Position numbers and translations under genes: made by a program. A model generated the notes under the pieces. That model was given only the letters and a program-made list of their open reading frames with translations. It ran no database searches and was not told the DNA's origin. Below are positions 11,495 to 23,194 of a stretch of 64,000 bases of DNA, piece by piece. Origin of the DNA: Membranipora membranacea (lineage: Eukaryota; Bryozoa; Gymnolaemata; Cheilostomatida; Membraniporidae). Numbering within the stretch: position 1 is the first letter of the stretch; each line of letters opens with the position of its first letter. The stretch covers positions 13,022,001 to 13,086,000 of the forward strand of contig OU612075.1 of NCBI GenBank assembly GCA_914767715.1, written 5' to 3'.

Positions 11495-14400
11495 ATGGAG
11501 ATTGGAGGTTTCTCCGCGTTCACCGGCAGTTTCTGTAAGTTTCCTCATAACCCACAAATTTAAGAGCTCTTGTAGGTATTGAAGCTTGTATTTGAGTTGT
11601 TGCATTGCCTCTGATTTCTCAATAAATCAGGAGCGGTGATATGTGAGCCATCACCTGAGTTTCAACATGATATACATCGGAGATGTAGATCAGAGAATTA
11701 TAGCCAATAACTTAAAAACCTCCAAATGTGAGACAGGGAAACATTTGATACTGTCATAATGTTATGTTATTGAGGAATCACATGCTTTTATTACAGACAA
11801 AGCGCCAATTAGCCGAGCTCTTGTATACAGTTCAATTGGAGGCTATTTATTCATATCATATCCTGCTCAAAAGTACTTGCCACTGTTGATGTGCAACTAT
11901 GATAATCTGGTCGGCCAAAAACAGGTTTGTTGCAGGTTATTGTTTTAGTAATAACAGTACAGGAAAAAGGCAGCCAACTTTGACTTACCAGCATCAACAT
12001 TATACTTTATATAGCTATATCTCATATTGTTTCACTGACCAGACCCATACCCACAACCCAGCAATATTCCAAGTCTCTGAAAATGTAATCCAGCACAATC
12101 ATTTGAGCTATCAAACCATCTGATTAAGATTTACTCATTAATTTATTCCTTCTCCGATGTTATGCATATAACTGTGTACTGACAGGTGTTTTGCCTGTTT
12201 ATTTTGCTTGTGTTTGCCAGTTCGTGATGACTGTCCATTCTTACCACTGTTTACTGCATACTTGGAATGTGTTTTTTGTGATGGCCCTTTCAATCTTATG
12301 CTGCCTAATCACACATATTTTACTTTTAGCTATGGAGGTTACCCGTATCAAAGTTATTTTTCACAGATGCCAAATGCGTTCTCCTCACAGTAGTCTTGCT
12401 GTTTCACTTCAAGAAGTTTGAAAAAAGATGTGGATCAAGGAAGTTCATGGTATGTTTGTGAGAGTCACATTCCTCTTCTATATACAATTTTATTATTATC
12501 TTTATTTTGTGTGATATGCACTAAATATGATGCCTCACTATTGAGCTAAACTCACGTGTACTGTAACATTCTGTAGCATTGCAGTTATTTCAGCAATTAG
12601 TCCAGAAGACACCAAAAGCTATCATTCCTATAAATCATGAGTTTCATATACATACACTCTATAAATCACACTTCTTGGGCAGCAAAGCAGTAAAAAAATA
12701 ACAAGGACTGTTGCCCTCTAAATCACTTTTTCCTTAATATAAGCTGTGACTTTTATACGATTAGGATTTCTAACGTTCTTCACCTGACAATTATAACCTT
12801 GATGAACTCACTGGATGAATGGTGTTTCAATGATCGAATAAAAATATATTATATCATATTTAGGGTTATCTGCTCGGAGTATTTCTAATAACACAAATCA
12901 TGGAGTTGGCAACTTTAGCTGGTCTACACAGTAGAGGTATAGAACTGGAGAGTCTCCCAACTGGACTGTAAGTTTGATATTAGAGCTTTGCTATGATAAA
13001 AGAGAACTCCATCTGAAATGCATATCAGCAAGTTTCTCACTTGACTAGATATGAATCAGTAACTGTTCTCACGGCTTGGTAATAATTGGTCCTCCGAGAT
13101 CCTAGAAGAGTAAAGTATTTGTAGGAGGATAGTCTGCCATTTCTGACAAGCTTGAGATAGATGAATTAAAGGCCAGCTGTTTTCTAACCCTCTGTAGTTA
13201 ATAAAATCTCAACTAGCCAAAATTAATTAGCTCATAAACTAGCTCATAAACTAGATAAACTTATCTCTTGATATTATTTACTACTCAAAAATGGAAAAAT
13301 ACTGCCTGTTTCATGGACTCCTGTAAAATGAATGAATACCCATGCACTGTACATTGCTGTATTATTTTGTAGATTATCTGTTATAATTTCCCTGTTTATT
13401 CCGTTCTTCAATGATATACCGCGTGTGGTGAGAGCTTCTATAATGGGAATACCAGTATCCGGGAAGGCTATGGCTTACATGTGTGGTCTGCAGGTAAATT
13501 AATATTTCCTTTGTTTCAGTTGAGATTTAATTAGTAAGAAATATTGTCAAATTCATGGTTCTGACTAATAATGATAGCTCTTCGATGTAACATACACATC
13601 AGCTGTAAATATTGAACAATTTGTGAAAAATGTTGGAGTTGGATCTCATGGAGATGAACACATTGTGTTATTTGTATTACAGATTGCAAGCAGCTCCTTA
13701 GAAAGTCTCTTACTCACAGGTGTTGGGCTGGTGAGTTTGTGTTATGGCTATACAAGTATAGAGTGTAGAGTGTAGATTTTAGCCTGCTCCTACATATGAA
13801 CTATATGTATACATTGTTAATCTACTGTTGTTAGTTTATTTATATATCAACCAGTAAATTTATACATTTTTTGATTGCTCATCTTTTCTTGCTATATAGT
13901 GAGGGAATTGTTTTCAATATTATTTAGAGTTATCCCACTCTCACTACAAACACATCTTTCTCCGGAATTGTTTGTAAACATCTAATTAATCAGGAAGGTT
14001 AATCTAGTCTACCTACTCCTATGTATACATACAAAAATAACCTAACACGACTTTTTATGACATGATATTTAGGAGTTAAATCAGCTTTTTCTCGTCACAG
14101 GTTGGAGGTTTACTGTATAGAGCCAACTTGTTGTGGATAAAAAGATGGGCTGTCATTCCCAAATTTCTCTCTACCTTGATCGGTAAAGTGCTCTCTCCAG
14201 TATTTGATGTGGCCGCCCCAAAAATACCCAACAACTACGGAGCCACACTGGAGTTGCAACGTATCGAAGAAGAAGATAGACTAGAGCAAGCAATACTTAT
14301 GGCTAATATGCAACACCACAGGAGACAAAATAACGGCCAGGTTAGGGTGAAAGTTTTTAGTTTTTTAGTTTCACTGCTGACCGGTCTGGTGATTGATGTA

Positions 14401-14757
14401 ACACATCTGATGTCAGTTATGAAATTTGAAAAAAGGAAGATTCCAGCATTACTGTTGCCTTAACTAATACAGGCTTTATGTATTGCCCTGAACTTACAAA
14501 CTAGCTCGTAATAATCATAATTCCATGTGAGAGCCTCATTCAATGTATTTTGTTTCAAGGATGGTCAGGCTGGACTCTTTGCTCACTTATTCCGTGGACA
14601 GCAGGGTGGTAATGCCGGCGCCCTTCCTGAGCCTACTGCTGAGAATATAGAAACCCTAACTAATATGGGATTCACCAGGGACAGAGTGGTAGAGGCTTTA
14701 CGTGTCTGTAGGAATGATATTAATCAGGCAACCAATCATCTCCTAATGGCATCATGA
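11495..14757 (+). CDS. UBAC2: Ubiquitin-associated domain-containing protein 2 (rhomboid-like, ER)
   Basis: Eight exons: 11495-11534, 11797-11924, 12330-12449, 12864-12967, 13373-13493, 13683-13730, 14101-14340, 14560-14757. All phases agree; 333 codons, 332 aa, against about 344 aa in human. Exons 1-2 give YKAPISRALV (human YKAPLSKSL), exon 3 KFEKRCGSRKF (human IFERRYGSRKF), exon 5 LFIPFFNDIPRV and exon 6 a further hydrophobic segment, matching the multi-pass rhomboid-like region. Residues ~294-332 form a UBA domain (ETLTNMGF...VVEALRVCRNDINQATNHLL). Known role: a multi-pass ER protein with a cytosolic C-terminal ubiquitin-binding domain, linked to ER-associated degradation and retention of UBXD8. 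No catalytic Ser/His pair of active rhomboids was seen, as expected for this pseudoprotease-like family. Confidence 0.95.
13103..13250 (+). repeat. Dispersed repeat copy (family R1) in a UBAC2 intron
   Basis: Starts with AGAGTAAAGTATTTGTAGGAGGA and runs to a block with 'aactagccaaaa'. Similar to 22868-23050 (minus), 33080-33225 (plus) and 48082-48215 (plus). Non-coding, family unknown. Confidence 0.5.
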
Positions 14758-17220
14758 CCTTGTGCTACCCGTAGGTTTTTAGTATGTCCATTTGTAAACT
14801 CTTTGATATGCGAGTATGGGGAGAAAGCAGTATTATAAGTTATGTCAGTGTTGGATTGAGGAGTTAGAGGGGATAAAACAATCACATACAGGTGTCAGAT
14901 CTATGATTATGTTGGAGTCGTATGACTCGATCAGCTTCGTATGCATTCAACATTAAGTTCGGATAGATTGGGCGGAGTGGTAGTGGCATTCCATTTCAAA
15001 GAATACCACAACTAGAGACCTGGCAATGTTCAGCCACTTAAACTAATGGGGGTGATATGACTGACTGTATTTTGGCTGTTTTCTTGCTTTTTATCAATCA
15101 ATCACTCTGAGTTGTGGCAAAGTTCTGCATGACCCACATATCATTTATCTCTATCAGGTTTAAAAATTATCCCGTTTATGGCGAGATATTTCTTATAATT
15201 ATACTTTGCTAACAAATGATTAATTCAAGTACTCCATGAGGGAGTTTTTATGTCAATGAATACAATGAAACAAATAACTGGTACGATTGATTTATATTAA
15301 CACGGAACTAGCGTCAATGAGTTATTGATGTTTAAATTGTAAAAAAATAATTCCAAAGGGACTGGGAAAAGTTCCATTCTCAGAATGCCAGACATATGAG
15401 AAGAGTCGAGTGATGTATGATTTTAACTGATAGGGACAATTATGAAGATCATGGGATAGTGAACATTATCATTTTTCCCTTGTGTAACTGTACTACCCGC
15501 TTAATTTATTGTTTTCTAAAAGATAACGGCTATTCTTCAAGGCAAATATAGGGAGATCAATCAATCTAATCAAATAGAGTTTTTCAAGGTTTAGAGAGTT
15601 GATATTTTCCTTGTCAATACACATGTTGAATCTAAATCTTCTTTTTTTATCGATTGGATGACTTTTGATTCGAGCCTAAGAGCTTACATGTAAAATAGTC
15701 GAACTGAATTTGTTTCGTTACTAAACCGGGACCAAAAAGTAGCATGTTTATGTAGCATAGTATGCCAACAAACTATTAGGATTGCGTGATAATTGTAGTA
15801 AAATTCTATGACCATTTGAGAATGGGAAGATTTTAACACTCACACTCGTACTAAGATCAGGGAGTTTGGGATATTACCATTATACCAAACTCCCTGCTTA
15901 GATCAGCTAAATTATATCTTAGTTGTCTTCCCTTGGTCAAGTACCGAAAATTTCAGCTTTAGCAATTCTCTTCAATAAGTGTAGTCTTGTACCAACCAAC
16001 TCAAAAGATTGTCTCTAGAGGTGCTGAAAACATTGCTTGGCAAGGGAAGGGAGTCATCTGACATGGGCAACATTATTACGGCTGAAACTATTCCAGTTCT
16101 ACTATTTTTAGAGGAATGTTGTCTACAAACAACTCGGGGATTGTTCATAATTGTGAGATGATTTCTTTGCGTATTATTCTTACCCAAACGTATCTGTCTA
16201 TCATCCCAGTTACTGTTACAGTTGTTTGCTGTCCTGGGCTTCTGTGAAGAATAATGTTAACTATAACCATGACACTTGTACCATCCACTCAAGAAAACTT
16301 CTGGGGAATTTAGTAAGAGGGACAGCAAACCACAGGCAATTGATTATCTCACATCTATCATGTTGTCAGAGTCGTAAGAAATAATGAAATAAGATTTCCT
16401 GATTTTCCACTGTCAACGGTGAACCTCACCAACAAATTTCAGGGGCCAGTTCAAAAAATAAAAAGGTCGTTCAAATTGCAGTCAATGCTGGATACAAGTT
16501 TTTTTATTGCAAGTTTGATCCAAGTCCAACTGCCTTTTATTCCTATGTCTCATGGTTATATTTTTTCAGATTTTTTGGAGGTTACTCAAACATTAGTGGG
16601 TCAATTGGGTCAGTACAATCTTCTTAGTATTGTTTGTGAATAACTTAACCAAAAGTTAACAGGTACACACCAGCTGAGTCACCGTTTGTCTTGCACCAGA
16701 ATATGGTAAGGCGGGAAACTGTATTTACTGTATTACTATGCATAAAACCAATAACATTACCACAGCGGTTATTCACACAGCCTTATCAAAATCAAAGAGA
16801 ACAGACGATTGGAAATACGCAATAGACTTTGAGTGATCTATATTTTTATCGTTTATTTCGTAGTTAGCAAGGTGAACCAATGAATCTCATTGGTCTGTGG
16901 TGAGTTCATTTTACTTATAAGGCCAGTAACGACATTACATTCTAGGCCATGGATAACATTCCTGTGTTATAAATTAATACTAGTAAACCAGACATTGTGA
17001 ACCCATGTTATTTGTTAGATAAATCGGTGCCAGACCAGAGACTATGGAAATCGATAGTCTCTGGCCAGACTATATTTATAAATTCTATTCTGGTCTCGGA
17101 AACCGTAATGTAAGACATGGAATTTCGATCACAAATCAACAACACTCTTCCCTATGCATGGAGAGTCGATTATCGCTTATGCTAATGTTATAAAAATAAA
17201 TGAAATGTTTCCTGTCTATT
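14758..17220. other. Intergenic region, 3' UTR of UBAC2 then no gene seen
   Basis: No supported exon. Small hairpins: 15858-15869 with 15885-15896 (perfect 12-bp arms) and 17035-17045 with 17054-17064 (perfect 11-bp arms). Open frames on both strands lack motifs. Confidence 0.6.
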
Positions 17221-20200
17221 TCAGGACAGTTCGAGGTTACAAAACAGCACATGAGTGGGTAGTTGAAAGTAAAAATATTTGGCTTTTCTGACGGGTGTGC
17301 AGACAACGCTAGCTGCTTCTTTTTGTAGGTTAATGTATATATCACCAGGTTTATGGCTTTCTTGACTTTGAGATAGCACCTGTTGCATCTCAGAGTATTC
17401 AGTATATATTTTTTGAGCTATTCGGGAAGATTTTCTGCTTTCTTCCAGTCCCTTTGACTGAATGTTCTTCAACTTTCTACGAAACTTCTTCTTTAATCTC
17501 GAGCGAGCAGATTTTCTAGTGTTTGTCTGTATAGTGGGAGTTGTGTTCCCCACATGAAGAGAATCGGGAAGGCGAGTATTGGGCATGAAGGGAGTAGTTA
17601 ATTCAGTATGAGGTGGTACCTGGTCATAATCAGTCTGCTTTATGTCGCGGATGGTCCGATGCTCTGTCACAGGTAATGTTTGAGTTGTCAAAGCCGGGCT
17701 ATCGTGTGGTAGCTCACATTTAGAGGAGTCTATATTATAAGTCAGCCCCCGATGGCATGTCAGCAGCGGGCAGTACGTTTTAGTATCACTCAGAAATGGC
17801 AGAGCAGTTCTCCAGGAGCCGTCTACAGACTCCTCGTGACAGATCCTGTAGTGGCGGAGCTCGGGAAACATAGTCGTTAGTTGAGCAGTCTCCCAATTTA
17901 ATCTGTAATGATAGAGGTAAAGGCTTAAAAATTATTATAAACACCTCCATAAGGCATTGTGCTAGGATGTGACTCACTACTTACTAATAAGATTTGTTGG
18001 CAGAAACATAACAACGTATCGAGTTTCATTGCGTAAATTAACCTGCCTCTTGCATTCTTTTATTTTAATTAATTACTTTGGTCTCACCTCCCAACTTCAA
18101 AAGATGTTTAAAAATTTCAGTGTAGGCACCGCAGTTGTCAATTTGTATCGTGTTGGCATCCTGTTTGGGAACCAACCAACATCAAAGTACAATACAAGAT
18201 TCCCAACAATGTGTTGAGGTATTTAAACATGCTGAATACCACAATACATTTTAATGCTCTGACACAGTAGGGCTCTTTTTAGTCATAATTTGAGGTTGAT
18301 CCAATTTAACTTATAGGTTTTATAAGGTTTCAAAAGTTGGTGAAATGCTCAGCGCAAAAAATGACTTGACCAAAGCCCATAAAATCTTATTTATGACATC
18401 ATTGTAGGTGAAAAACTAGAATCAGAGCGCCTCGTGTGACAGATGCATGTGAGGTGAAGCAACATTATGGTTTTTTCGGATTTCATCTCCCATTCCAGTC
18501 GTATCGTGTGAAGTAAGTTACAGACTAAACCCATTTATTAAAACCTGCAACATTAAAGCCGGTTTTGATATCTTTGGTGAGTCCTCTAACCAGTGGGGCC
18601 AACCAGAAGGGTGCGACCAGATAAATCCAGTCTTTGCGAGATAACCCACTTTTTAATATTTGTTTAGAGTATGCAATATAGCTGGTGCTGTTCCTTGCCC
18701 TTGCCGAGTTTAAGTGTTACAACTGTCCTAGGACTGCTGGTAGAAGCCTTACATTATCAACCACTTTCCCGGTTGCTGGAAAAGTGGTTGATGATGAAAT
18801 GACGCTACCACCCCACCACAGGCGCAGTTTGAGCACCCAAACTAGCCCTTACTAGCCCTTGTCATATGTCGTTGATATTTTGTCCAATGTTATATCCCTT
18901 GAGATGATTTTGGGTATACTCGGTCACTAGTTAATGCTCCTGCCTAATCAAATTTTTAAGGCAAAAAAACTTTGCTCTAAATCTAACATTGTACTATGGA
19001 GTATAATACATACTGTGATTCGCCGGACTGGAATTGTCTACATTCTTCTTCTCTGCCTTGGATACACTCACAGTCACAGGGAGCTCCGGATTGTGAATTC
19101 ACATTTCTGAATGGCTGCGGACAAATACACCTGCAATACCAGACACATTCAAACCTGTTAGGCACTGCAATACTGAAACATTCAAATATAAATAATGATT
19201 GTTTTCTCCTTTACATGTTATAGGGCACAAATGGGGCTTCAACTTATGTATGCAGATTCAATAATTACCCAATTGATTTGATTAATGTATTGGCAATACG
19301 TCTGAATTCTACCTCAATTTCTGTACTTAAAACCTAAAAAATTGGCATGATGCTCTGATGTTCCAGGCAAACAGTCTAGTGCCAGCCAAATATCCTTATA
19401 AATATCCTTATAATGGTATCTACATCATATCTAGTAGAAAATCTTTCCTGAATGACACTGGAATGAAACTTACTGAACTGAGGTAGGTCCCTGGCATGAA
19501 CACTCGGTATGATTGACAAATTCCATCGTCTCAACAAAAGATGCATTCTGCAACAACAAGAATTCAGATTAATGGCACAAAACATATAAATTCGCAAAAT
19601 TTCTTCACCTTCAAGCTTTAGACAGTCCATATACAGTTTGATGACTTGAGGTGTTAGACTTGACAATAGGTATTATTTCAACTTTCATGACGCATAGGTG
19701 TCTCATTCAAAAGTACATTGCTTTCACGTATCTTTCATATCCTAGGCAGCAGGCACTAAGGTTAGAGTGACAATCAAATCCTAGAGGCTATTACATCACC
19801 GTATGAAGCGGATAGACTTGGCCAGGGAAAAAGGTGAGGCTTCTCTAAGGCTTGTTGGTCATTGCGGCTGAAATGGCCAGCAGGTCACTCATTGGTTGAT
19901 GCGTTGTGTGTGGGATAATTGCTCTGCGGTTTTGTCCCGGAATAAGTCTATGACTAGCTCATATGACGCCCCAGGTGTGCTCCGACCTGCCTGCAAACTG
20001 AGAGCAACTTGGCACCGAATACAGCGGCCGCGTCCTTAAGGCACTGATATTTCTCAGTCCTCGGACGGAGACAACACTTGCGATTTTAACCCACTAAATT
20101 AAGATTACAAACACGGTCGCCCCAAAGAACACATTATGTTGATGACGTACTCTGAGTCGTACGGTGACGTCCACTTCGACAGTCTCTGATCTGCTGACAG

Positions 20201-23194
20201 TACACTCCTGATGCTCATGCTGGCAGCACCCTCCATACTTATTGCATCTGTGTAGCACGAGACAGGTGGAGGGTTCAGACTCCCCCTCATTGTCTACCAT
20301 AGCTGTGTAATGCCCATGTGTGGATCTTAGTCTACTTGATTGTCGATTTAGTTTTGATTTGATATCAGATTGGGGAACTATATGCTGTCTTGGCTGGCAC
20401 TCCATATTCGTTCTAGCTGATTCTAAAACCAAAAATAGATTTGATGTTCAATAATTAGAAACAGGACTACGCCATGAGCAACCACACCATGTGAAGTACA
20501 CATTAAGTGTGCGTAAGATAGATGGCAGCTACATAAATCTATAGATTTACTTATGGGCAATGCATTAGTGTGTAAAATTAGCGAGTGAATGCGTAGGACT
20601 TTTTGGCATGGTGGGGGTAGTGGTTTGTACTTGATGTACATTTATAGTGTGGCATGTCCTCCATTCATCGCAGGAACAAAACATGAGCTCCTTAAAGCTG
20701 GTATGGGAGAGCGGAGGGGCTGATTTTGGTTGTGTTGATTTCAGCACAGGACTGGATTAAGATAGATTGTGATATTAATGACAGGTATATCAATGATGTC
20801 CATGGTGACTTTGGGTCTGGTATTTTTCGGTGGCAAAATTGAGAAATTTACATAAATCCATAAATTACTGGCTTGGTTTTTTGATTATTTTGGTGCAGCA
20901 ACTCTGCTGGGTAAACATGTGCGGGAACAAATATGAGATAAATACTTATGATATATCTACATATATATTGACAAATATTTTTAGTATACTAGCTCTTGTG
21001 ATACAGTTTTGGTGATGAAAACCTACCAGATAGGCATACCACTAACTGAGTTTGGTGTGTAATAAACTTACAAGTTAGATAGAGACAAATTGCACCTGCT
21101 CATAGACCTCATGACCAGCAAAGTTTTAATCATAATACTTATTGGCCTTCGCAGAACATGTGATGACAGGTTGCACAGTGCGGAGCATGCTCAAGGGCTT
21201 GAAAAAGTCACTGTCAGTTAATGTTGAAGTGTTTGATCAGTGTAAACACTCTGGTGAGAGTGTACGGAGTAGTAATTAGATGGCTCACCTGTATTGGTAG
21301 GAGGCTGGAATCGCTGCCTTTCTCTCAGTATGACCTCTAGAGCATTATCAATCTCCTCCACAGTGAGCTCTAGACCAGTATGGGTGAGGATAGCATTGTG
21401 ATAAACCGAGGATATCATTGCGATATTTTCATTCTGCAATGGTTTAAAGATAGACAAATAATTGATTTTTCTCAGAATATGGAGTCACCAGATTGTTTTT
21501 CAGTGCTGTCACCAGATATGTAGACCATTTGAAATGTCATATTGGTGCAAAATAAGTTTAATCTTACTTTCCTGGAAAACTGGTGAATGACCAAAAGTAT
21601 TCATTGTTTTTAAGTTACATTGGATAACCAAGGTTCCAATCTCTTAGGTTGGGGTCGCTCTCGCTCTCGCTCTCTGTTACCAACGGCATGGTGTTAGGGC
21701 TTGGGTCTGATCATAAGGAAAAATATGTGAATCAGTCAGGCAGGAGTGGTCTAAAGGCTAAGCTTACCCGCTTGTGGTCTTGCGGTCCAGATTCTATTTC
21801 CAACCCAGCAGACATCCCGTTGCTACATTGATCGCCAAGTCCTTGTGGTACGGAAAAATACTGGGGGACTACTGTATTGTACCGCAAGGAATTGGCCCAG
21901 ATCGATGGAGCGACGGGGACTAATCAAGGATACCTACAGGGTCAGCAATATTATCTGTACAGAGAGTATGTCAGCTTAACTAGCCATTATTAGTGTTACC
22001 TCCACTTTGCCTAGCTTTTCAAGGTAATCTATTTGGTAGGTAGTTGGAACTACGGCAATAACAATAAACATATTGGGTATAATGATGACGTAGAATGCCT
22101 CCTACCCCTTACCCCTTACCCCTTACCCATACATCCCTGATTCCCTTTTACTACTAATTCTTTCAATTGCGAACTTCAGTTCCCTGACCATAGTATCTTT
22201 TTCTCATCAAAAGCCTACCGCAGCCACACACTACAGGGGCATCACAAACCTAGCCAACAGTGATGGCCCTGCAGTCACACTACAAGGGCATCAATGATGT
22301 CTAGGCTTAGCTTTCTTACATAATCATGTCAACAAATTCAAGATAATTCTGCTTTGGACGTGCAAAACCCCTTCAAGTTTGATGTGCAATATCCAAACAA
22401 TCAACATTCAGACACAAATTTTCGTTTAAAATTGAGTGACAAACAACAGAATGTACCAAACATATTAATGGTATAAATTTCAGATAAAATCATGACTTGT
22501 TTGCACCGCAGTTCAAATACATAAATACCCAAATATTACCTGTTATTACAGTACACTTAGCCGATTTTGCCAAATTCAGAGGTAAATTTTTGTCTCATAT
22601 TATGTCTAAGATCTTAATGCTGGGTTAGACTATCCGCTTGTTTCGGCTACCCAAAACTATTCATTGAGTGCACACATCTCAACGTTGGCCAAAATACCAC
22701 TTACTCGACATCTGATAAACATTTGATATATTCAATCCCCTCTCCACTAATTTTAAATGTATAACAGTATGATCGAATCAATAAATATTTTACTGGGATT
22801 GTGGAGAGTATTGGGCTATGGTTCAAACAGACATACACAACCCCAGAGAAGTAAGTATTAGCTAGGGCTAAGTTAAGCTAGTTTGGGGGTTACTTAATAT
22901 TTTCTTGCACCAACTTTCACTAGCTAAGATGAGAGTCAAGATATAGTAAGTTGTGTAAATATTGGCTAGCCTGTGTGAAATGGCTGACTTTTCCTCCTGC
23001 AAATACTTTACTCCTCTAGCATTTGTAAGCATTACAGTAAGAGTAAGTATATAAGCATAACTTACTATTATGTCACATATTTTGGCCCTATTCAATGATA
23101 CAGTGCGTATACTAGCGTTGCTTACCGTTGTAGCACGTATATAAGCGCAGAGATGTAGCAATAGTGTCAGAAAATGAAGAGATAAATATTTCAT
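17221..23194 (-). CDS. Secreted PDGF/VEGF-family growth factor
   Basis: Six exons in coding order: 23126-23194, 21289-21433, 20151-20422, 19474-19547, 19014-19172, 17221-17902. Phases agree at all junctions; 467 codons, 466 aa. Residues 1-20 are a signal peptide (MKYLSLHFLTLLLHLCAYIR). The PDGF/VEGF domain spans ~79-181 with eight cysteines: C80, C125, C131, C137, C138, C145, C178, C180; it ends in NHTECSCQ, equivalent to HNKCEC of VEGF. Spacings 125-131, 138-145, 145-178 and 178-180 match or nearly match VEGF, but C131 to C137 has three extra residues (RCNKYGGCC instead of RCxGCC) and C80-C125 is about 20 longer. Downstream lies a Cys-rich region (CVWYCRCIC, CDCEC) and a BR3P-like CHRGLTYNIDSSKCEL, then Thr/Pro-rich sequence and a strongly basic block at ~369-390 that could bind heparan sulfate. 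Expected role: extracellular dimeric ligand for a receptor tyrosine kinase. An extra exon in the 1.7-kb first intron cannot be excluded. Confidence 0.9.
18736..18812. repeat. Diverged hairpin MITE, copy A
   Basis: GCTGGTAGAAGCCTTACATTATCAACCACTTT faces its imperfect complement ending in CTACCA. The same hairpin, and the same following 'GCA...TTTGAGCAC..AAACTA' flank, occurs as a near-perfect copy at 32220-32303. It lies in the last intron of the growth-factor gene. Confidence 0.75.
21735..21935 (+). mobile_element. Possible tRNA-derived SINE
   Basis: A D-arm-like AGGAGTGGTCTAAAGGCTAAGC is followed by a degraded B-box-like segment (GGTCCAGATTCTATTTCC), then a stem with arms CCTTGTGGTAC and GTACCGCAAGG. 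It lies in intron 1 of the growth-factor gene. Only the layout suggests a SINE; no second full copy was found here. Confidence 0.35.
22868..23050 (-). repeat. Dispersed repeat copy (family R1) in growth-factor intron 1
   Basis: On the minus strand it begins GGAGTAAAGTATTTGCAGGAGG and ends near CTAGCTAATACTTACT, matching the copy at 33080-33225 over about 150 bases. It reads through as an apparent extension of the signal-peptide exon, but the GTAAGC donor at 23120-23125 excludes it from the coding sequence. Confidence 0.65.

Noticed and set aside
20113-20150. Longer exon 3 of the growth factor ending at GTTTGT
   Set aside because: It bypasses the 74-nt exon at 19474-19547 that carries the NHTECSC end of the domain; the GTACGT donor at 20145-20150 is stronger and in phase.
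22101-22128. CCCCTTA repeats resembling telomeric DNA
   Set aside because: Only about three imperfect units of TTACCCC; not the animal TTAGGG repeat.
22868-23125. Continuous extension of the signal-peptide frame as one 108-aa protein
   Set aside because: A GTAAGC donor follows codon 23 and the rest is a dispersed repeat found elsewhere in the window.
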